From: Pseudomonadota bacterium
Lineage (GTDB): Bacteria; Pseudomonadota; Alphaproteobacteria; Rhizobiales; Aestuariivirgaceae
DNA: 64,000 nt
Assembly: GCA_020161855.1 (NCBI GenBank)
Contig: JAIUNJ010000001.1
Span: forward strand, 248,001-312,000
Reading direction: 5' to 3'
In this document: in pieces, positions 26,258-36,054 of the stretch
Numbering within the stretch: the first letter of the stretch is position 1
Layout of the letters: each line of letters starts with the position of its first letter
Program-made: the position numbers and the translations under genes
Notes under the pieces: model-generated
Told to the model about the DNA's origin: nothing
The model's input: the letters and a program-made list of their open reading frames with translations, nothing else
Database searches by the model: none

Positions 26258-27106
26258 TCAGCGGGCTCGCGCCCATCCCTGTTTCATGTTCTTGTAGCCG
26301 AACTTGTAGACTTCTTCAGGCTTGGGGAAGAAGTCGCGCCAGACGCGCGTTGCCGCTGCCAGCGCCGGAAGGGCCCGGCCGAAAGCCTCGATGGTCATCC
26401 ATCCATCATATTTTGCCGCCTTCAGGCCCTTGTAGGTTGCGGCCCATGGAACATGGCCCTTGCCGGGCGTGCCACGATCATTCTCGGAAATATGGACATG
26501 GATCATATGGCGCTTGATGGTCTTGATCGCCGCCACGGGATCCTTCTCCTCGATATTGCTGTGGAAAGTGTCGTACATCGCCTTCACGTGCGGATGATCC
26601 ACTTCATCAAGATAGTCGGCCAGCTGCGCCATGGTGTTGAGGAAGTAGCACTCGAAGCGATTAATGGCCTCAAGCGCGAAGCGGACATTCTTCTTTGCCG
26701 CATAATCGCCGGCAGCCCGGTGAAAGGCGATGCCGCGTTTGCGCTCTTCAGCGGTCGGGCCATTGCCGGTGAAAGCCCCGATCTCGGAATGCATCGGACC
26801 TGCGAGAATGCTGCCACCAAGCGCCGCCGTGCAGTCGATGACCCATTTTGTGCGCTCAAGCGCTGCCTTGCGTTCGCTGGCGCTGTTTGAAATCGGGTTA
26901 TGCCCGGCTCCCAGGACACTCACAGTCGTCGCGCCAAGACCGAGCTTCGAGAGATGTTCACCCAGACGGCTATAGTGATCCGGCGTGCCTTCGAAGATGG
27001 GAAACTCAATGCCATCATAGCCCGTCTTTTTGAGCGCCTTGAAAAGCGGCACATGCTCCTCGGTGACGTGACCTGTCCACAGCAGCATGTTGAAGCCCAG
27101 CTTCAT
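26258..27106 (-). CDS. Sugar phosphate isomerase/epimerase-type TIM barrel (hydroxypyruvate isomerase-like)
   Basis: 282 residues, MKLGFNMLLWTGHVTEEHVP, AP-endonuclease-2-like TIM barrel. Metal-site residues are seen in ALEAINRFE (Glu), HPHVKAMYDTFH (Asp, His), IHVHISENDRGTPGKGH and WMTIEAFG (Glu). GGAGG precedes the ATG. A 90-residue upstream extension is rejected because it lacks family similarity and overlaps the ureD promoter region. First gene of the operon with the Tm-1-like and SRPBCC genes. The substrate is unknown. Confidence 0.85.
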   Translation of the reverse strand: MKLGFNMLLWTGHVTEEHVPLFKALKKTGYDGIEFPIFEGTPDHYSRLGEHLSKLGLGATTVSVLGAGHNPISNSASERKAALERTKWVIDCTAALGGSILAGPMHSEIGAFTGNGPTAEERKRGIAFHRAAGDYAAKKNVRFALEAINRFECYFLNTMAQLADYLDEVDHPHVKAMYDTFHSNIEEKDPVAAIKTIKRHMIHVHISENDRGTPGKGHVPWAATYKGLKAAKYDGWMTIEAFGRALPALAAATRVWRDFFPKPEEVYKFGYKNMKQGWARAR

Positions 27107-27140
27107 CGTGATCCTCCCGAAATGTTCTTGTTGGCGCGGG

Positions 27141-27169
27141 ACATCAAACAGATTTGTCACCTTTGTCAA
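27141..27169 (-). promoter_or_regulatory. Candidate sigma-70 promoter for the TIM-barrel operon
   Basis: On the minus strand a consensus -35 TTGACA is followed after 17 bases by TGATGT, a weak -10. It lies 35-60 bp ahead of the start codon. The overlapping plus-strand sequence also repeats TTTGTCA twice (27153 and 27162). Confidence 0.35.
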
Positions 27170-27205
27170 TTCAGTCAGATGTCCGGCACGCATTGCGAAC
27201 AGGCC

Positions 27206-28033
27206 ATGGCTCTTGCGGGTCTTGTGCAGCGCGATATGCTGACAGTGATGACAGCAATCGCACGCCTCGAAGCCCAACGCGCCCATGGCCACATCACCCT
27301 GCAGCTGGGCAAGAGAGGCGTTCAGGTGTTGCGCGAGGCCGGTTCGGCGAAGTGCCGCATCCCGGCGGGCAGCCACGAAGCCGTGCTGATCAATACAAGT
27401 GGTGGTCTGGCGGGCGGTGACCGCCTTACTGTCGAAGCCGAAGCCCTGCCCGGCACCAGCCTGACCATGACGACACAGGCAGCCGAGCGCGCCTACCGGA
27501 CACTGGGTGCAACGGCTTCCGTCGATATCATCTTGCGGGCGGGCAGTGGCTCACGGCTCTTCTGGATGCCGCAGGAACTGATCATGTTTGAGGGCAGCGC
27601 CGTTGCCCGCCGGATCAGCGTCGATCTTGCCGGAGACGCCACATTCCTTGCTGTCGAATCCCTGATCCTCGGGCGGACCGAGCGCGGCGAAACCGTAGAG
27701 CACGTCAACCTCTCGGACAGCTGGGATATCCGCCAGGATGGACGGCTGATCCACGCCGAGAGATTCCGGCTCGGCCCCGATGTTACGGCTTCCATAGCCA
27801 CCCTAGGCCCGAACAAGGCCATGGCCACACTTCTCTTCATCGGACCGGGAAGCGCAAGCTTGCTGCCGGGCTTGCGGAGAAGCGCCGGCGACGGGGTTCA
27901 GGCTTCGGAATGGAATGGCAAGCTCATTGCAAGGTTTCTGGTAAGGGACGGCTTTCACCTGCGGAAATCGTTGATCCCGGCGATCTCCGCCTGTGTGGGC
28001 CCGTCAGCCGTGCCTAAAGTTTGGACATTCTGA
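27206..28033 (+). CDS. ureD: Urease accessory protein UreD
   Basis: Scaffold of the urease activation complex with UreF and UreG. 275 residues from the chosen ATG (MALAGLVQ); ATGs 10 and 14 codons later are also possible. Diagnostic segments are LINTSGGLAGGDRL, TTQAAERAYR, MPQELIMFEGS and the C-terminal SLIPAISACVGPSAVPKVW. It is the first gene of ureDABCEFG, the usual alphaproteobacterial order, and divergent from the TIM-barrel operon with 99 bp between starts. Confidence 0.9.
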   Translation: MALAGLVQRDMLTVMTAIARLEAQRAHGHITLQLGKRGVQVLREAGSAKCRIPAGSHEAVLINTSGGLAGGDRLTVEAEALPGTSLTMTTQAAERAYRTLGATASVDIILRAGSGSRLFWMPQELIMFEGSAVARRISVDLAGDATFLAVESLILGRTERGETVEHVNLSDSWDIRQDGRLIHAERFRLGPDVTASIATLGPNKAMATLLFIGPGSASLLPGLRRSAGDGVQASEWNGKLIARFLVRDGFHLRKSLIPAISACVGPSAVPKVWTF

Positions 28034-28042
28034 GGAGACCTT

Positions 28043-28345
28043 ATGCAGCTCACACCCCGGGAAAAGGACAAGCTGCTCGTTGCGATGGCAGCCATGGTCG
28101 CCCGGTCCCGCAAGGCACGGGGCGTCAAGCTCAACTATCCCGAAGCCATCGCGCTCATTACTGAATATGTCGTCGAGGGAGCCCGGGACGGAAAGATCGT
28201 CGCTGAACTCATGGAAGACGCCGCCCATGTGGTGAAACGCAGCGACTGCATGGATGGTGTGGCAGAGATGATCCACGACATCCAGGTGGAGGCCACCTTT
28301 CCTGACGGCACCAAGCTCGTGACCGTCCATCATCCGATCCGCTGA
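28043..28345 (+). CDS. ureA: Urease gamma subunit
   Basis: 100 residues, [20 protein letters not shown], with [21 protein letters not shown] and [20 protein letters not shown]. Complete and typical. Small subunit of the trimeric alpha-beta-gamma urease that hydrolyses urea to ammonia and carbamate. GAGGAG lies ahead of the ATG, 9 bp after ureD. Confidence 0.96.
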   Translation: MQLTPREKDKLLVAMAAMVARSRKARGVKLNYPEAIALITEYVVEGARDGKIVAELMEDAAHVVKRSDCMDGVAEMIHDIQVEATFPDGTKLVTVHHPIR

Positions 28346-28351
28346 GGTACC

Positions 28352-28660
28352 ATGATCATCCCCGGAGAAATCTTCACCCAGGACGGCGACATCGAACTCA
28401 ATGCCGGTGCGCAACGCGTCACCATCGAGGTGGCAAACACGGGCGACCGGCCCGTGCAGGTGGGTTCGCATTATCATTTCTTTGAAACCAACGAGGCCCT
28501 GCGCTTTGACCGCAACCAGGCACGCGGCATGCGGCTCGACATTGCGGCCGGCACGGCTGTGCGTTTCGAGCCCGGTCAAAGGCGCGAGGTGACGCTTGTG
28601 CCCCTCGGCGGCAAGCGCACCGTCTATGGCTTCCAGCAGAAGATCATGGGAGCGCTGTAA
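28352..28660 (+). CDS. ureB: Urease beta subunit
   Basis: 102 residues, [19 protein letters not shown], with [18 protein letters not shown] and [10 protein letters not shown]. Complete. It packs against UreC and holds the flap region. It follows ureA by 6 bp and ends 1 bp before ureC, so the structural genes are tightly coupled. Confidence 0.96.
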   Translation: MIIPGEIFTQDGDIELNAGAQRVTIEVANTGDRPVQVGSHYHFFETNEALRFDRNQARGMRLDIAAGTAVRFEPGQRREVTLVPLGGKRTVYGFQQKIMGAL

Positions 28661-28661
28661 A

Positions 28662-30365
28662 ATGGCAAGAATCTCCCGTGCCACCTATGCGCAGATGTTT
28701 GGCCCCACCGTGGGCGACAAGGTTCGCCTTGCCGACACAGAACTAGTCATCGAAGTCGAGAACGACTTCACGCTTTATGGCGAGGAAGTGAAATTCGGGG
28801 GCGGCAAGGTGATCCGTGACGGCATGGGCCAGTCCCAGGCGACGCGGGCGCAGGGTGCCATGGACACCGTCATCACCAATGCCCTCGTGCTCGACCACAG
28901 CGGCATCTACAAGGCTGATCTCGGTCTCAAGGAAGGCCGCATTGCCGCTATCGGCAAGGCAGGCAACCCCGATACACAGAATGGCGTAACGATCATCATC
29001 GGCCCCTCGACCGAGATCATCGCAGGGGAAGGCAAGATCGTCACCGCAGGTGGCATCGACAGTCACATCCATTTCATCGCCCCACAGCAGATTGAGGAAG
29101 CGCTCTATTCCGGGATCACCACAATGCTTGGCGGCGGCACCGGCCCCGCCCATGGCACGCTCGCCACGACCTGCACCGGCGCCTGGCATATCGAGCGCAT
29201 GATCGAGGCAATTGATGCCTTCCCCATGAACCTCGGCCTGATGGGCAAGGGCAATGCGTCACTTCCGGCAGCCCTGGAGGAAATGATCCTCTCGGGCGCT
29301 TGCGGATTGAAGCTTCACGAAGACTGGGGCACGACACCTGCTGCCATTGATTGCTGTCTTGCCGTGGCTGATGCACATGACGTCCAGGTGGCCATCCATA
29401 CGGACACCCTGAATGAGTCAGGCTTCGTTGAAGCCAGCGTCGCCGCCTTCAAGGGCCGCACCATCCATACCTTCCATACCGAAGGTGCGGGCGGCGGCCA
29501 CGCACCCGATATCATCAAGGTCGCATCCCTTCCAAACGTGCTGCCGTCATCGACCAATCCGACGCGGCCTTTCACCATCAATACCATTGCCGAGCATCTC
29601 GACATGCTCATGGTTTGCCACCATCTCTCGCCGAAGCTTGCCGAGGACCTGGCCTTCGCTGAAAGCCGCATCCGTCTCGAAACCATCGCGGCAGAAGACA
29701 TCCTCCATGACATTGGTGCCTTCTCGATGATGTCGTCGGACAGCCAGGCCATGGGCCGTGTGGGCGAGGTCATCATCCGGACCTGGCAGACTGCCCATAA
29801 AATGAAAACGCAGCGTGGGGCATTGCCGGGTGACAGCGGCAACGACAATCTGCGGGCCAAGCGCTATGTTTCAAAATACACGATCAATCCGGCCATCGCC
29901 CACGGCCTTTCCCATGAGGTTGGTTCCATCGCCATCGGCAAGCGGGCCGATCTCGTCGTCTGGAACCCGGCCTTCTTCGGGGTGAAGCCCGAAATGGTTC
30001 TCCTCGGGGGCTCGATCGCCGCAGCCCCGATGGGCGATCCCAATGCCTCGATCCCGACGCCGCAACCTGTCCACTACCGGCCGATGTTCGCCGCGTTCGG
30101 CAAACTCAGGACCAACTCCGCCATCACCTTCGTTTCGCAAGCCGCCATCGACGCCGGATTACAGCAGCGTCTCGGCACGGCCAAGACCATGGTGGCCGTG
30201 AAGAACACGCGCGGTGGCATCTCCAAGGCCTCGATGATCCATAACAATGCCTTGCCGAAGATCGATGTGGACCCGGAAACCTATGAAGTGCGTGCCGACG
30301 GCGAGCTTCTGGTGTGCGAACCAGCCCGGGTGCTGCCCATGGCGCAGCGCTATTTCCTGTTCTAG
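28662..30365 (+). CDS. ureC: Urease alpha subunit (catalytic)
   Basis: 567 residues. All nickel-site residues are in canonical positions: H135 and H137 (SHIHF), carbamylated lysine K217 ([10 protein letters not shown]), H246, H272 and D360 (SSDSQAMGR), with flap C319-H320 (MVCHHLSP). Start [17 protein letters not shown] frame extending back into ureB is rejected. The enzyme should be fully functional given the accessory genes downstream. Confidence 0.97.
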   Translation: MARISRATYAQMFGPTVGDKVRLADTELVIEVENDFTLYGEEVKFGGGKVIRDGMGQSQATRAQGAMDTVITNALVLDHSGIYKADLGLKEGRIAAIGKAGNPDTQNGVTIIIGPSTEIIAGEGKIVTAGGIDSHIHFIAPQQIEEALYSGITTMLGGGTGPAHGTLATTCTGAWHIERMIEAIDAFPMNLGLMGKGNASLPAALEEMILSGACGLKLHEDWGTTPAAIDCCLAVADAHDVQVAIHTDTLNESGFVEASVAAFKGRTIHTFHTEGAGGGHAPDIIKVASLPNVLPSSTNPTRPFTINTIAEHLDMLMVCHHLSPKLAEDLAFAESRIRLETIAAEDILHDIGAFSMMSSDSQAMGRVGEVIIRTWQTAHKMKTQRGALPGDSGNDNLRAKRYVSKYTINPAIAHGLSHEVGSIAIGKRADLVVWNPAFFGVKPEMVLLGGSIAAAPMGDPNASIPTPQPVHYRPMFAAFGKLRTNSAITFVSQAAIDAGLQQRLGTAKTMVAVKNTRGGISKASMIHNNALPKIDVDPETYEVRADGELLVCEPARVLPMAQRYFLF

Positions 30366-30374
30366 TCTCCGTTC

Positions 30375-30845
30375 ATGACATTGCGTGCGACTTCATATGT
30401 CAGGGCCAATTTTCGCATGGAAACGCCTTGGGATATTGTCGTTCTGGATTCCGCCTCACGGCATCTGCGCCGCAAGCTGATCGTACTCCAGCATGGCGAT
30501 GAACTGCTGGTCGATCTGGCCAAGCCCGTGCAGCTTGAAGACCGTGACTGCCTTGTCCTCCAGGACGGACGGCTGGTGGAAGTCATCGCTGCTGACGAAG
30601 AGCTTCTGGAAGTGACTGCCCGCGATTCTACCCATCTCACGCAGCTGGCCTGGCACATCGGCAACCGGCACCTCGAAGCCCAGATCGAGGCGGGCCGCAT
30701 CCTGATCCGGCCCGATCATGTGATCGCCCATATGCTGGAGCACCAAGGCGCCACGGTGCGAACAGTGCAGGAAGCCTTCACGCCGGAAAACGGAGCCTAT
30801 CATGGCCACAGCCACAGCCATGGAGGAACGCCCCATGAGCACTGA
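30375..30845 (+). CDS. ureE: Urease accessory nickel chaperone UreE
   Basis: 156 residues. N-terminal peptide-binding domain (VVLDSASRHLRRKLIVLQ), C-terminal metal domain with WHIGNRHLEAQIE and HMLEHQGATV, and a histidine-rich tail ([14 protein letters not shown]) that stores and delivers nickel. 9 bp after ureC. Its end overlaps ureF by 11 bp. Confidence 0.95.
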   Translation: MTLRATSYVRANFRMETPWDIVVLDSASRHLRRKLIVLQHGDELLVDLAKPVQLEDRDCLVLQDGRLVEVIAADEELLEVTARDSTHLTQLAWHIGNRHLEAQIEAGRILIRPDHVIAHMLEHQGATVRTVQEAFTPENGAYHGHSHSHGGTPHEH

Positions 30846-31479
30846 AGCCCGCGATCTCGTGCTGCTCCTGAACTGGATGTCGCCGACCTTCCCGATCGGC
30901 AGCTTCGCCTACTCCCATGGCCTCGAGACCGAGATTGCCTCGGCTGCGCTGAAAGACCAGCAAGAGATCGAGAACTGGATCGCAGACATCATCACAAGCG
31001 GCTCCGGCTGGAACGACGCCATTCTCTTTGCCCGATGCTGGGACGGAGAGCGCGACAGCCTCAACGCGCTGGCCCTGGCCCTCGCCGGGTCCGCCGAACG
31101 CTACCGGGAAACAACCGATCTCGGCCGGAACTTCCAACTCGCAAGCGCCGTCTGGACCGGGCAAGCGCCTGGCGAAGGTGATGTCGCCTATCCGGTGGCG
31201 GCAGGAACCGCCTGCGCCAGGCTCGGCCTCGCCCTCGAACCCGCGCTGATGGCCTATTTGCAGGGCTTCTGTGCCGCGCTTGTTTCGGTCGCCGTGCGGC
31301 TGGTGCCGCTGGGCCAGACACAGGGGCTCATCATTCTCCGCAATCTCTCGCCCCGGATCATCGCCACAGCCGCCAGAGCGGCAAAAGCATCACTTGACGA
31401 TCTTGGCGGCAACTGCCTTGCTGCAGAAATGGCGGCCATGGCACACGAGGCACTGGAACCCAGGGTGTTCAGAACATGA
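30835..31479 (+). CDS. ureF: Urease accessory protein UreF
   Basis: 214 residues, [20 protein letters not shown], with [14 protein letters not shown], the family hallmark, and [11 protein letters not shown]. It bridges UreD and UreG. The start at 30835 is preferred because TGGAGGA lies just upstream. An earlier ATG would add only the reading of the ureE His-tail in another frame. It overlaps ureG by 4 bp. Confidence 0.94.
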   Translation: MSTEARDLVLLLNWMSPTFPIGSFAYSHGLETEIASAALKDQQEIENWIADIITSGSGWNDAILFARCWDGERDSLNALALALAGSAERYRETTDLGRNFQLASAVWTGQAPGEGDVAYPVAAGTACARLGLALEPALMAYLQGFCAALVSVAVRLVPLGQTQGLIILRNLSPRIIATAARAAKASLDDLGGNCLAAEMAAMAHEALEPRVFRT

Positions 31480-32093
31480 AAAACGGACCCCTGCGCGTTG
31501 GCATCGGCGGACCTGTTGGTTCCGGAAAGACCACCCTGACGGAAAAGCTGTGCAAGGCGATGCGCGAAAACTACTCCGTCGCAGCCATCACCAACGATAT
31601 CTACACCAAGGAAGATGCCCTGATCCTCAACCGGCTGCAGGCCCTTCCCGAAGATCGAATTCTCGGCGTCGAGACGGGCGGCTGCCCGCATACGGCGATC
31701 CGCGAAGACGCATCGATCAATCTCGCCGCGGTTGACGAGATGACACGCCGCTTCCCGGACCTTGATGTGATCTTCATCGAGTCAGGCGGCGATAATCTCT
31801 CAGCAACGTTTTCACCCGAGCTTGCCGACATCACCCTCTATGTAATTTCCGTTTGCCAGGGTGAGAAAATCCCGCGCAAGGGCGGGCCTGCCATCACGCG
31901 CTCCGACCTGTTGATCATCAACAAGGCCGATCTTGCGCCGCATGTGATGGCCGATCTCAGCGTCATGGAGAACGATACACAGCGGGTGCGTGGCACAAGG
32001 CCCTATGTCTTCACCGACCTTCTGCGCCAGCGTGGCCTTCCCGATGTCGTCCGCTTCCTCGAACATCAAGGCGGATTGAGGCAGGCAGCATAA
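31476..32093 (+). CDS. ureG: Urease accessory GTPase UreG
   Basis: 205 residues. P-loop [10 protein letters not shown] at about residues 9-18, [10 protein letters not shown], the metal-binding CPH motif ([13 protein letters not shown]) and NKADLAPHV. It couples GTP hydrolysis to nickel delivery. The stop codon is only 2 bp before the ATP-grasp gene of the Anbu operon, so the two operons appear to be one transcript. Confidence 0.97.
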   Translation: MKNGPLRVGIGGPVGSGKTTLTEKLCKAMRENYSVAAITNDIYTKEDALILNRLQALPEDRILGVETGGCPHTAIREDASINLAAVDEMTRRFPDLDVIFIESGGDNLSATFSPELADITLYVISVCQGEKIPRKGGPAITRSDLLIINKADLAPHVMADLSVMENDTQRVRGTRPYVFTDLLRQRGLPDVVRFLEHQGGLRQAA

Positions 32094-32095
32094 AC

Positions 32096-33511
32096 ATGGC
32101 CACGATCTTCAATGAGATGCTGGACAAGGCGGGCAACACCCGAGGCCCCTATACTCGCGTCGAAGAATGGCTGAAGACGCTCAAGAAGAAAGATGCCGAG
32201 CGGGCCACGCGCGAGGCCGAGGCGCGCTTCAGGCGGCAGGGCATCACCTTTGCCGTCTATGGCGACAAGGAAGCTTCCGAGCGGCTGATCCCCTTCGACA
32301 TCATTCCGCGAGTGTTTGCAGCGGCAGAATGGCGGCGCCTGTCGGCTGGCATCGAACAGCGGGTGCGCGCCCTCAATGCCTTCATTCATGATCTCTATCA
32401 TCGGCAGGAGATCTTACGCGCCGGGCGCATCCCGCAGCATGTGATCTTCAACAATGCGGCCTTTGTGCCTGAGATGGTAGGTGTTTCGCCTGCGCGTGGT
32501 ATATATGCCCATGTCATCGGCATTGATATCGTCCGGATCGCCGAGAACGAATTCTACGTGCTGGAAGACAATTGCCGCACGCCGTCCGGTGTTTCCTACA
32601 TGCTGGAAGACCGGGAAACGATGATGCATCTCTTCCCCGAGCTTTTTGCGAACCAGCGCGTGGCACCGGTCGAGAACTATCCCGCCCTTCTTCGCAAGAC
32701 GCTGGAAAGCGTAGCGCCACCAGCCTGCAAGGGCGATCCTACCATTGTGGTGCTGACACCCGGCATTCACAATTCAGCTTTCTTCGAACATGCCTTTCTT
32801 GCCGATGAAATGGGCGTCGAGCTTTGCGAGGGTACTGATCTCTTTGTTTCGGACGGCTATCTCTATATGCGAACGACGCAGGAACCACAGCGCGTTGATG
32901 TCATCTACCGCCGCATTGATGACGCCTTCCTTGACCCGCTGACCTTCCGCCCAGACTCTGCGATCGGCGTTCCCGGTCTCTTCGACCTCTATCGCGCAGG
33001 CCGCGTCACCATCGTCAATGCGCCAGGCACCGGCATTGCCGATGACAAGTCGATCTACACCTACATTCCCGATGTCATCGAGTTTTACACAGGCGAGAAG
33101 CCGCTTCTTAAGAACGTGCCGACCTGGCGTTGCAGCGAGACCAAATCCCTGACCTATGTGCTTGAGCACCTGAGCGAGCTCGTGGTGAAGGAAGTCCACG
33201 GTTCCGGCGGCTATGGCATGCTGGTCGGACCGACAGCCTCCAAGAAGGAAATCGAGGCGTTCCGGCCGCGCCTCAAGGCGAACCCGCAGAACTACATCGC
33301 GCAGCCGACCCTCGCCCTTTCGACGGTGCCGACCTACACGGCGTCCGGCGTTGCACCGCGCCATGTGGATCTTCGCCCCTTTGTGCTTTCCGGCGACAGG
33401 GTGCGGATCACGCCCGGCGGCCTCACGCGCGTTGCCCTCAAGAAAGGTTCCCTTGTCGTCAACTCCAGTCAGGGAGGCGGCACCAAGGACACCTGGGTGC
33501 TGGAGGACTGA
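32096..33511 (+). CDS. Circularly permuted ATP-grasp protein (Anbu operon)
   Basis: 471 residues, a DUF404/DUF407 circularly permuted ATP-grasp. Marks are GVSPARGIYAHVIGIDIVR, VLEDNCRTPSGVSYMLEDRE, LVVKEVHGSGGYGMLVGP and DLRPFVLSGDRVRITPGGLT. Predicted to make a peptide or amide bond. In many proteobacteria it is encoded with an alpha-E protein, a transglutaminase-like protein and the Anbu peptidase, as here, suggesting peptide tagging linked to proteolysis. Start 2 bp after ureG; it overlaps the alpha-E gene by 1 bp. Confidence 0.92.
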   Translation: MATIFNEMLDKAGNTRGPYTRVEEWLKTLKKKDAERATREAEARFRRQGITFAVYGDKEASERLIPFDIIPRVFAAAEWRRLSAGIEQRVRALNAFIHDLYHRQEILRAGRIPQHVIFNNAAFVPEMVGVSPARGIYAHVIGIDIVRIAENEFYVLEDNCRTPSGVSYMLEDRETMMHLFPELFANQRVAPVENYPALLRKTLESVAPPACKGDPTIVVLTPGIHNSAFFEHAFLADEMGVELCEGTDLFVSDGYLYMRTTQEPQRVDVIYRRIDDAFLDPLTFRPDSAIGVPGLFDLYRAGRVTIVNAPGTGIADDKSIYTYIPDVIEFYTGEKPLLKNVPTWRCSETKSLTYVLEHLSELVVKEVHGSGGYGMLVGPTASKKEIEAFRPRLKANPQNYIAQPTLALSTVPTYTASGVAPRHVDLRPFVLSGDRVRITPGGLTRVALKKGSLVVNSSQGGGTKDTWVLED

Positions 33512-34458
33512 TGCTCGGCCGCACCGCAGACTCTCTCTACTGGATGTCGCGCTACATGGAGCGCGCCGAAAACATGGCCCGCCTCCTGGAAGTGGGCCAC
33601 CGTATCTCGCTGATGCCCGGCGCTATCGAAGGCCATCGCGACGAGTGGCGCTCGACCTTGCTCAGTGCCGCCTGTGAGCCGGCTTATGTCCAGAAGCACG
33701 GTGAGGTTTCGGCAGGCAAGGTTGTCGATTTTCTGATCTTCGACGAAGACAATCCCTCCAGCATCCGTTCTGTTGTCCGCACGGCCCGCAACAACGGCCG
33801 CGCGGTGCGCACCGCACTTACGCGTGACGTCTGGGAGAGCATCAACGCGACGTGGAACGAACTTGTCACCATCAAGCCGGCGGCCATGACTTCGGACCGG
33901 CTGCCGGTCTTTCTCGACTGGGTGAAGCAGCGGGCCATGTCCTTCCGTGGCGCAGTGCTCGGAACGATGTTGCGCAACGAGAACTACTATTTCAGCCAGC
34001 TCGGCAATTTCATTGAGCGCGCCGACAACACGGCGCGTATCCTCGATGTGAAGTATTTCATCCTGCTGCCGAAGCCCACCGATGTGGGCAGCGAGCTTGA
34101 CGCCTATCAATGGGCGCAGATCCTGCGCAGCGTTTCGGCACACCGCGCCTATCGCTGGTTCTACAGGGACAGCCGCTATCAGCCCTGGCTGGTGGCAGAG
34201 TTCCTGATCCTGCGCGAAGAACTGCCGCGGTCGCTTGTTTTCAGCTATCAGTGGATCAACACGGCACTGAGCGGCCTTTCAGCCCTTCATGGCAAAACCT
34301 ACAAGTGCCATGAGCTGGCGGCAGAGACGCTATCGCGGCTGAAGGCGGGGCGGATGGACGACATCTTCCAATCCGGCCTTCACGAGTATCTTCAGGAGTT
34401 CATCACCGGCAACTATGTCCTCTCGCGCGAAATCGCCGAGACCTACAATTTCCCGTGA
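33511..34458 (+). CDS. Alpha-E domain protein (DUF403)
   Basis: 315 residues, mostly helical, MLGRTADSLYWMSRYMERAE, with the repeated tyrosine/arginine-rich pattern (NYYFSQLGNFIERADNTARI, FYRDSRYQPWLVAEFLILR). Constant partner of the permuted ATP-grasp protein. Its biochemical role is unproven. Coupled on both sides within the operon. Confidence 0.92.
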   Translation: MLGRTADSLYWMSRYMERAENMARLLEVGHRISLMPGAIEGHRDEWRSTLLSAACEPAYVQKHGEVSAGKVVDFLIFDEDNPSSIRSVVRTARNNGRAVRTALTRDVWESINATWNELVTIKPAAMTSDRLPVFLDWVKQRAMSFRGAVLGTMLRNENYYFSQLGNFIERADNTARILDVKYFILLPKPTDVGSELDAYQWAQILRSVSAHRAYRWFYRDSRYQPWLVAEFLILREELPRSLVFSYQWINTALSGLSALHGKTYKCHELAAETLSRLKAGRMDDIFQSGLHEYLQEFITGNYVLSREIAETYNFP

Positions 34459-34474
34459 GGCCCGGAGTGCCCCC

Positions 34475-35284
34475 ATGAGACTCAAGGTTCACCACGAGAC
34501 ACAGTATTCATACGAAGACGCGCCATCCTACCTGGTGCAACGCCTTTATCTGACGCCGGCGAATTTCGCCTCTCAGAAGGTGGTCAAATGGGCCATCGAG
34601 GCGCCCGGTATTGACGAGGGCCTGCGCTATGCCGACGCAGCCGGCAACATCATCCACTTGGTCACGACATCATCCTTTGAAGGCTCGGCCACCATCATCG
34701 CCAAGGGCGAGGTCGAAACCAGCGACGCAGCGGGCGTCATCCGGAACCTGCAAGGTACGGTTCCTGAGGCCGTCTTCCTCCGGAAGACGCCTGCCACCCT
34801 GGCCGATGATGCCCTCAAGGCATTTGCCAAGCCCTTCGCCGGGAAGGCTCCGATACTTGAACGGTGCCACGCCCTGATGAAAGCCCTGCATGAGCAGATC
34901 ACCTATGAAACTGGTAGTTCAGATGCCGCAACAACGGCGGCCGAAGCCTTCGCGGCCAAGCGCGGCGTCTGCCAGGATCATGCCCACCTGATGATCGCGG
35001 TGGCGCGTGAGATTGGCATCCCAGCCCGCTATGTCACGGGCTATCTGGTGACGGGCGAGGGAGCATCCTCCTCGGCGGCTCATGCCTGGGCCGAGCTTTT
35101 CGTCGCAGACCTCGGCTGGGTGGGTTTCGATGCCACCAACGACCAATGCCCAACGGACCATTATGTGCGGGTGGCCGCAGGCCACGACTCGGTTGCCGTG
35201 GCACCGGTGCGCGGCAGCAGGCGCGGCGGCGGCGGCCGTGAGCATTTGACGGTTGAAGTTCGCGTCGAGATTGCGCAACAGTGA
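34475..35284 (+). CDS. Transglutaminase-like protein (bacterial N-terminal type)
   Basis: 269 residues, MRLKVHHETQYSYEDAPSYL. N-terminal beta domain, then a papain-like transglutaminase core with catalytic Cys in RGVCQDHAHLM, His in AHAWAELF and Asp in GFDATNDQ. It may hydrolyse or cross-link peptides made or tagged by the ATP-grasp partner. The start is the ATG 16 bp after the alpha-E stop. An upstream in-frame start would overlap that gene. Confidence 0.92.
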   Translation: MRLKVHHETQYSYEDAPSYLVQRLYLTPANFASQKVVKWAIEAPGIDEGLRYADAAGNIIHLVTTSSFEGSATIIAKGEVETSDAAGVIRNLQGTVPEAVFLRKTPATLADDALKAFAKPFAGKAPILERCHALMKALHEQITYETGSSDAATTAAEAFAAKRGVCQDHAHLMIAVAREIGIPARYVTGYLVTGEGASSSAAHAWAELFVADLGWVGFDATNDQCPTDHYVRVAAGHDSVAVAPVRGSRRGGGGREHLTVEVRVEIAQQ

Positions 35285-35313
35285 GCCCTGAGGGGAACTC
35301 CGGAATCACCTGA

Positions 35314-36045
35314 ATGACTTATTGCGTTGGCATGTTGCTCGACAAAGGCCTCGTCATGGCGGCAGACACGCGCACCAATGCGGGTGTCGACAATGTCGGC
35401 AAGTTCAAGAAGCTCTATACGTGGGAGTTTCCCGGAGACCGGGTTTTCGTGCTGCTGACGGCAGGCAATCTCGCCGTCACCCAGGCCGTGGTCAGCATCC
35501 TGTCGGAGCAGATCAATGATCCACCCGATCGCGGACTGACCCTCAAGAAATGCAGCACCATGTTCCAGGCCGCCCATGTTCTGGGCGACGCGGTGCGGGA
35601 AGTGCGCAAGGCCGATGGCGACTACCTGACCTCAAACGGTGAGTCCTTTGCCGTCAGCTTCATCTTCGGCGGCCAGATCGGCAAGGAACGGCCCCGGCTG
35701 TTCAACATCTATGCTGCCGGTAATTTTATCGAAGCGACACCGGACACGCCCTTTTTCCAGATCGGCGAACACAAATACGGAAAGCCTATTCTCGACCGGG
35801 TGGCACGCAGCGAGATGGAACTGGGAGAGGCGGCCAAGATGGTGCTGCTTTCCTTCGACTCAACGCTGCGTTCGAACCTGAGCGTTGGCCTGCCGATTGA
35901 TCTCCTGACCTATGAGACCGATACACTGAAGGTCGAGCATACCAAGCGCATCGGACCTGATGATCCCTATTTCAAGATGCTTTCGACGGAGTGGTCAAAG
36001 GCATTGCGCACGGCCTTTGCCAATATCGAGGCACTCGATATCTGA
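35314..36045 (+). CDS. Anbu proteasome-like peptidase
   Basis: 243 residues, MTYCVGMLLDKGLVMAADTR. Ntn-hydrolase of the ancestral beta-subunit (Anbu) family. After Met removal Thr becomes residue 1, with Asp17 (AADTRTN) and the lysines KKLY around residue 32 completing the site. Anbu particles form open rings rather than closed 20S barrels. Last gene of the ATP-grasp operon. It ends 9 bp from the end of convergent urtE, leaving no room for a terminator. Confidence 0.93.
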   Translation: MTYCVGMLLDKGLVMAADTRTNAGVDNVGKFKKLYTWEFPGDRVFVLLTAGNLAVTQAVVSILSEQINDPPDRGLTLKKCSTMFQAAHVLGDAVREVRKADGDYLTSNGESFAVSFIFGGQIGKERPRLFNIYAAGNFIEATPDTPFFQIGEHKYGKPILDRVARSEMELGEAAKMVLLSFDSTLRSNLSVGLPIDLLTYETDTLKVEHTKRIGPDDPYFKMLSTEWSKALRTAFANIEALDI

Positions 36046-36054
36046 TCTGCCACT

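Noticed and set aside
27107-27205. A second sigma-54 promoter in front of ureD.
   Set aside because: The TTGGCGCGGG sequence there lacks the GC at the correct -12 spacing.
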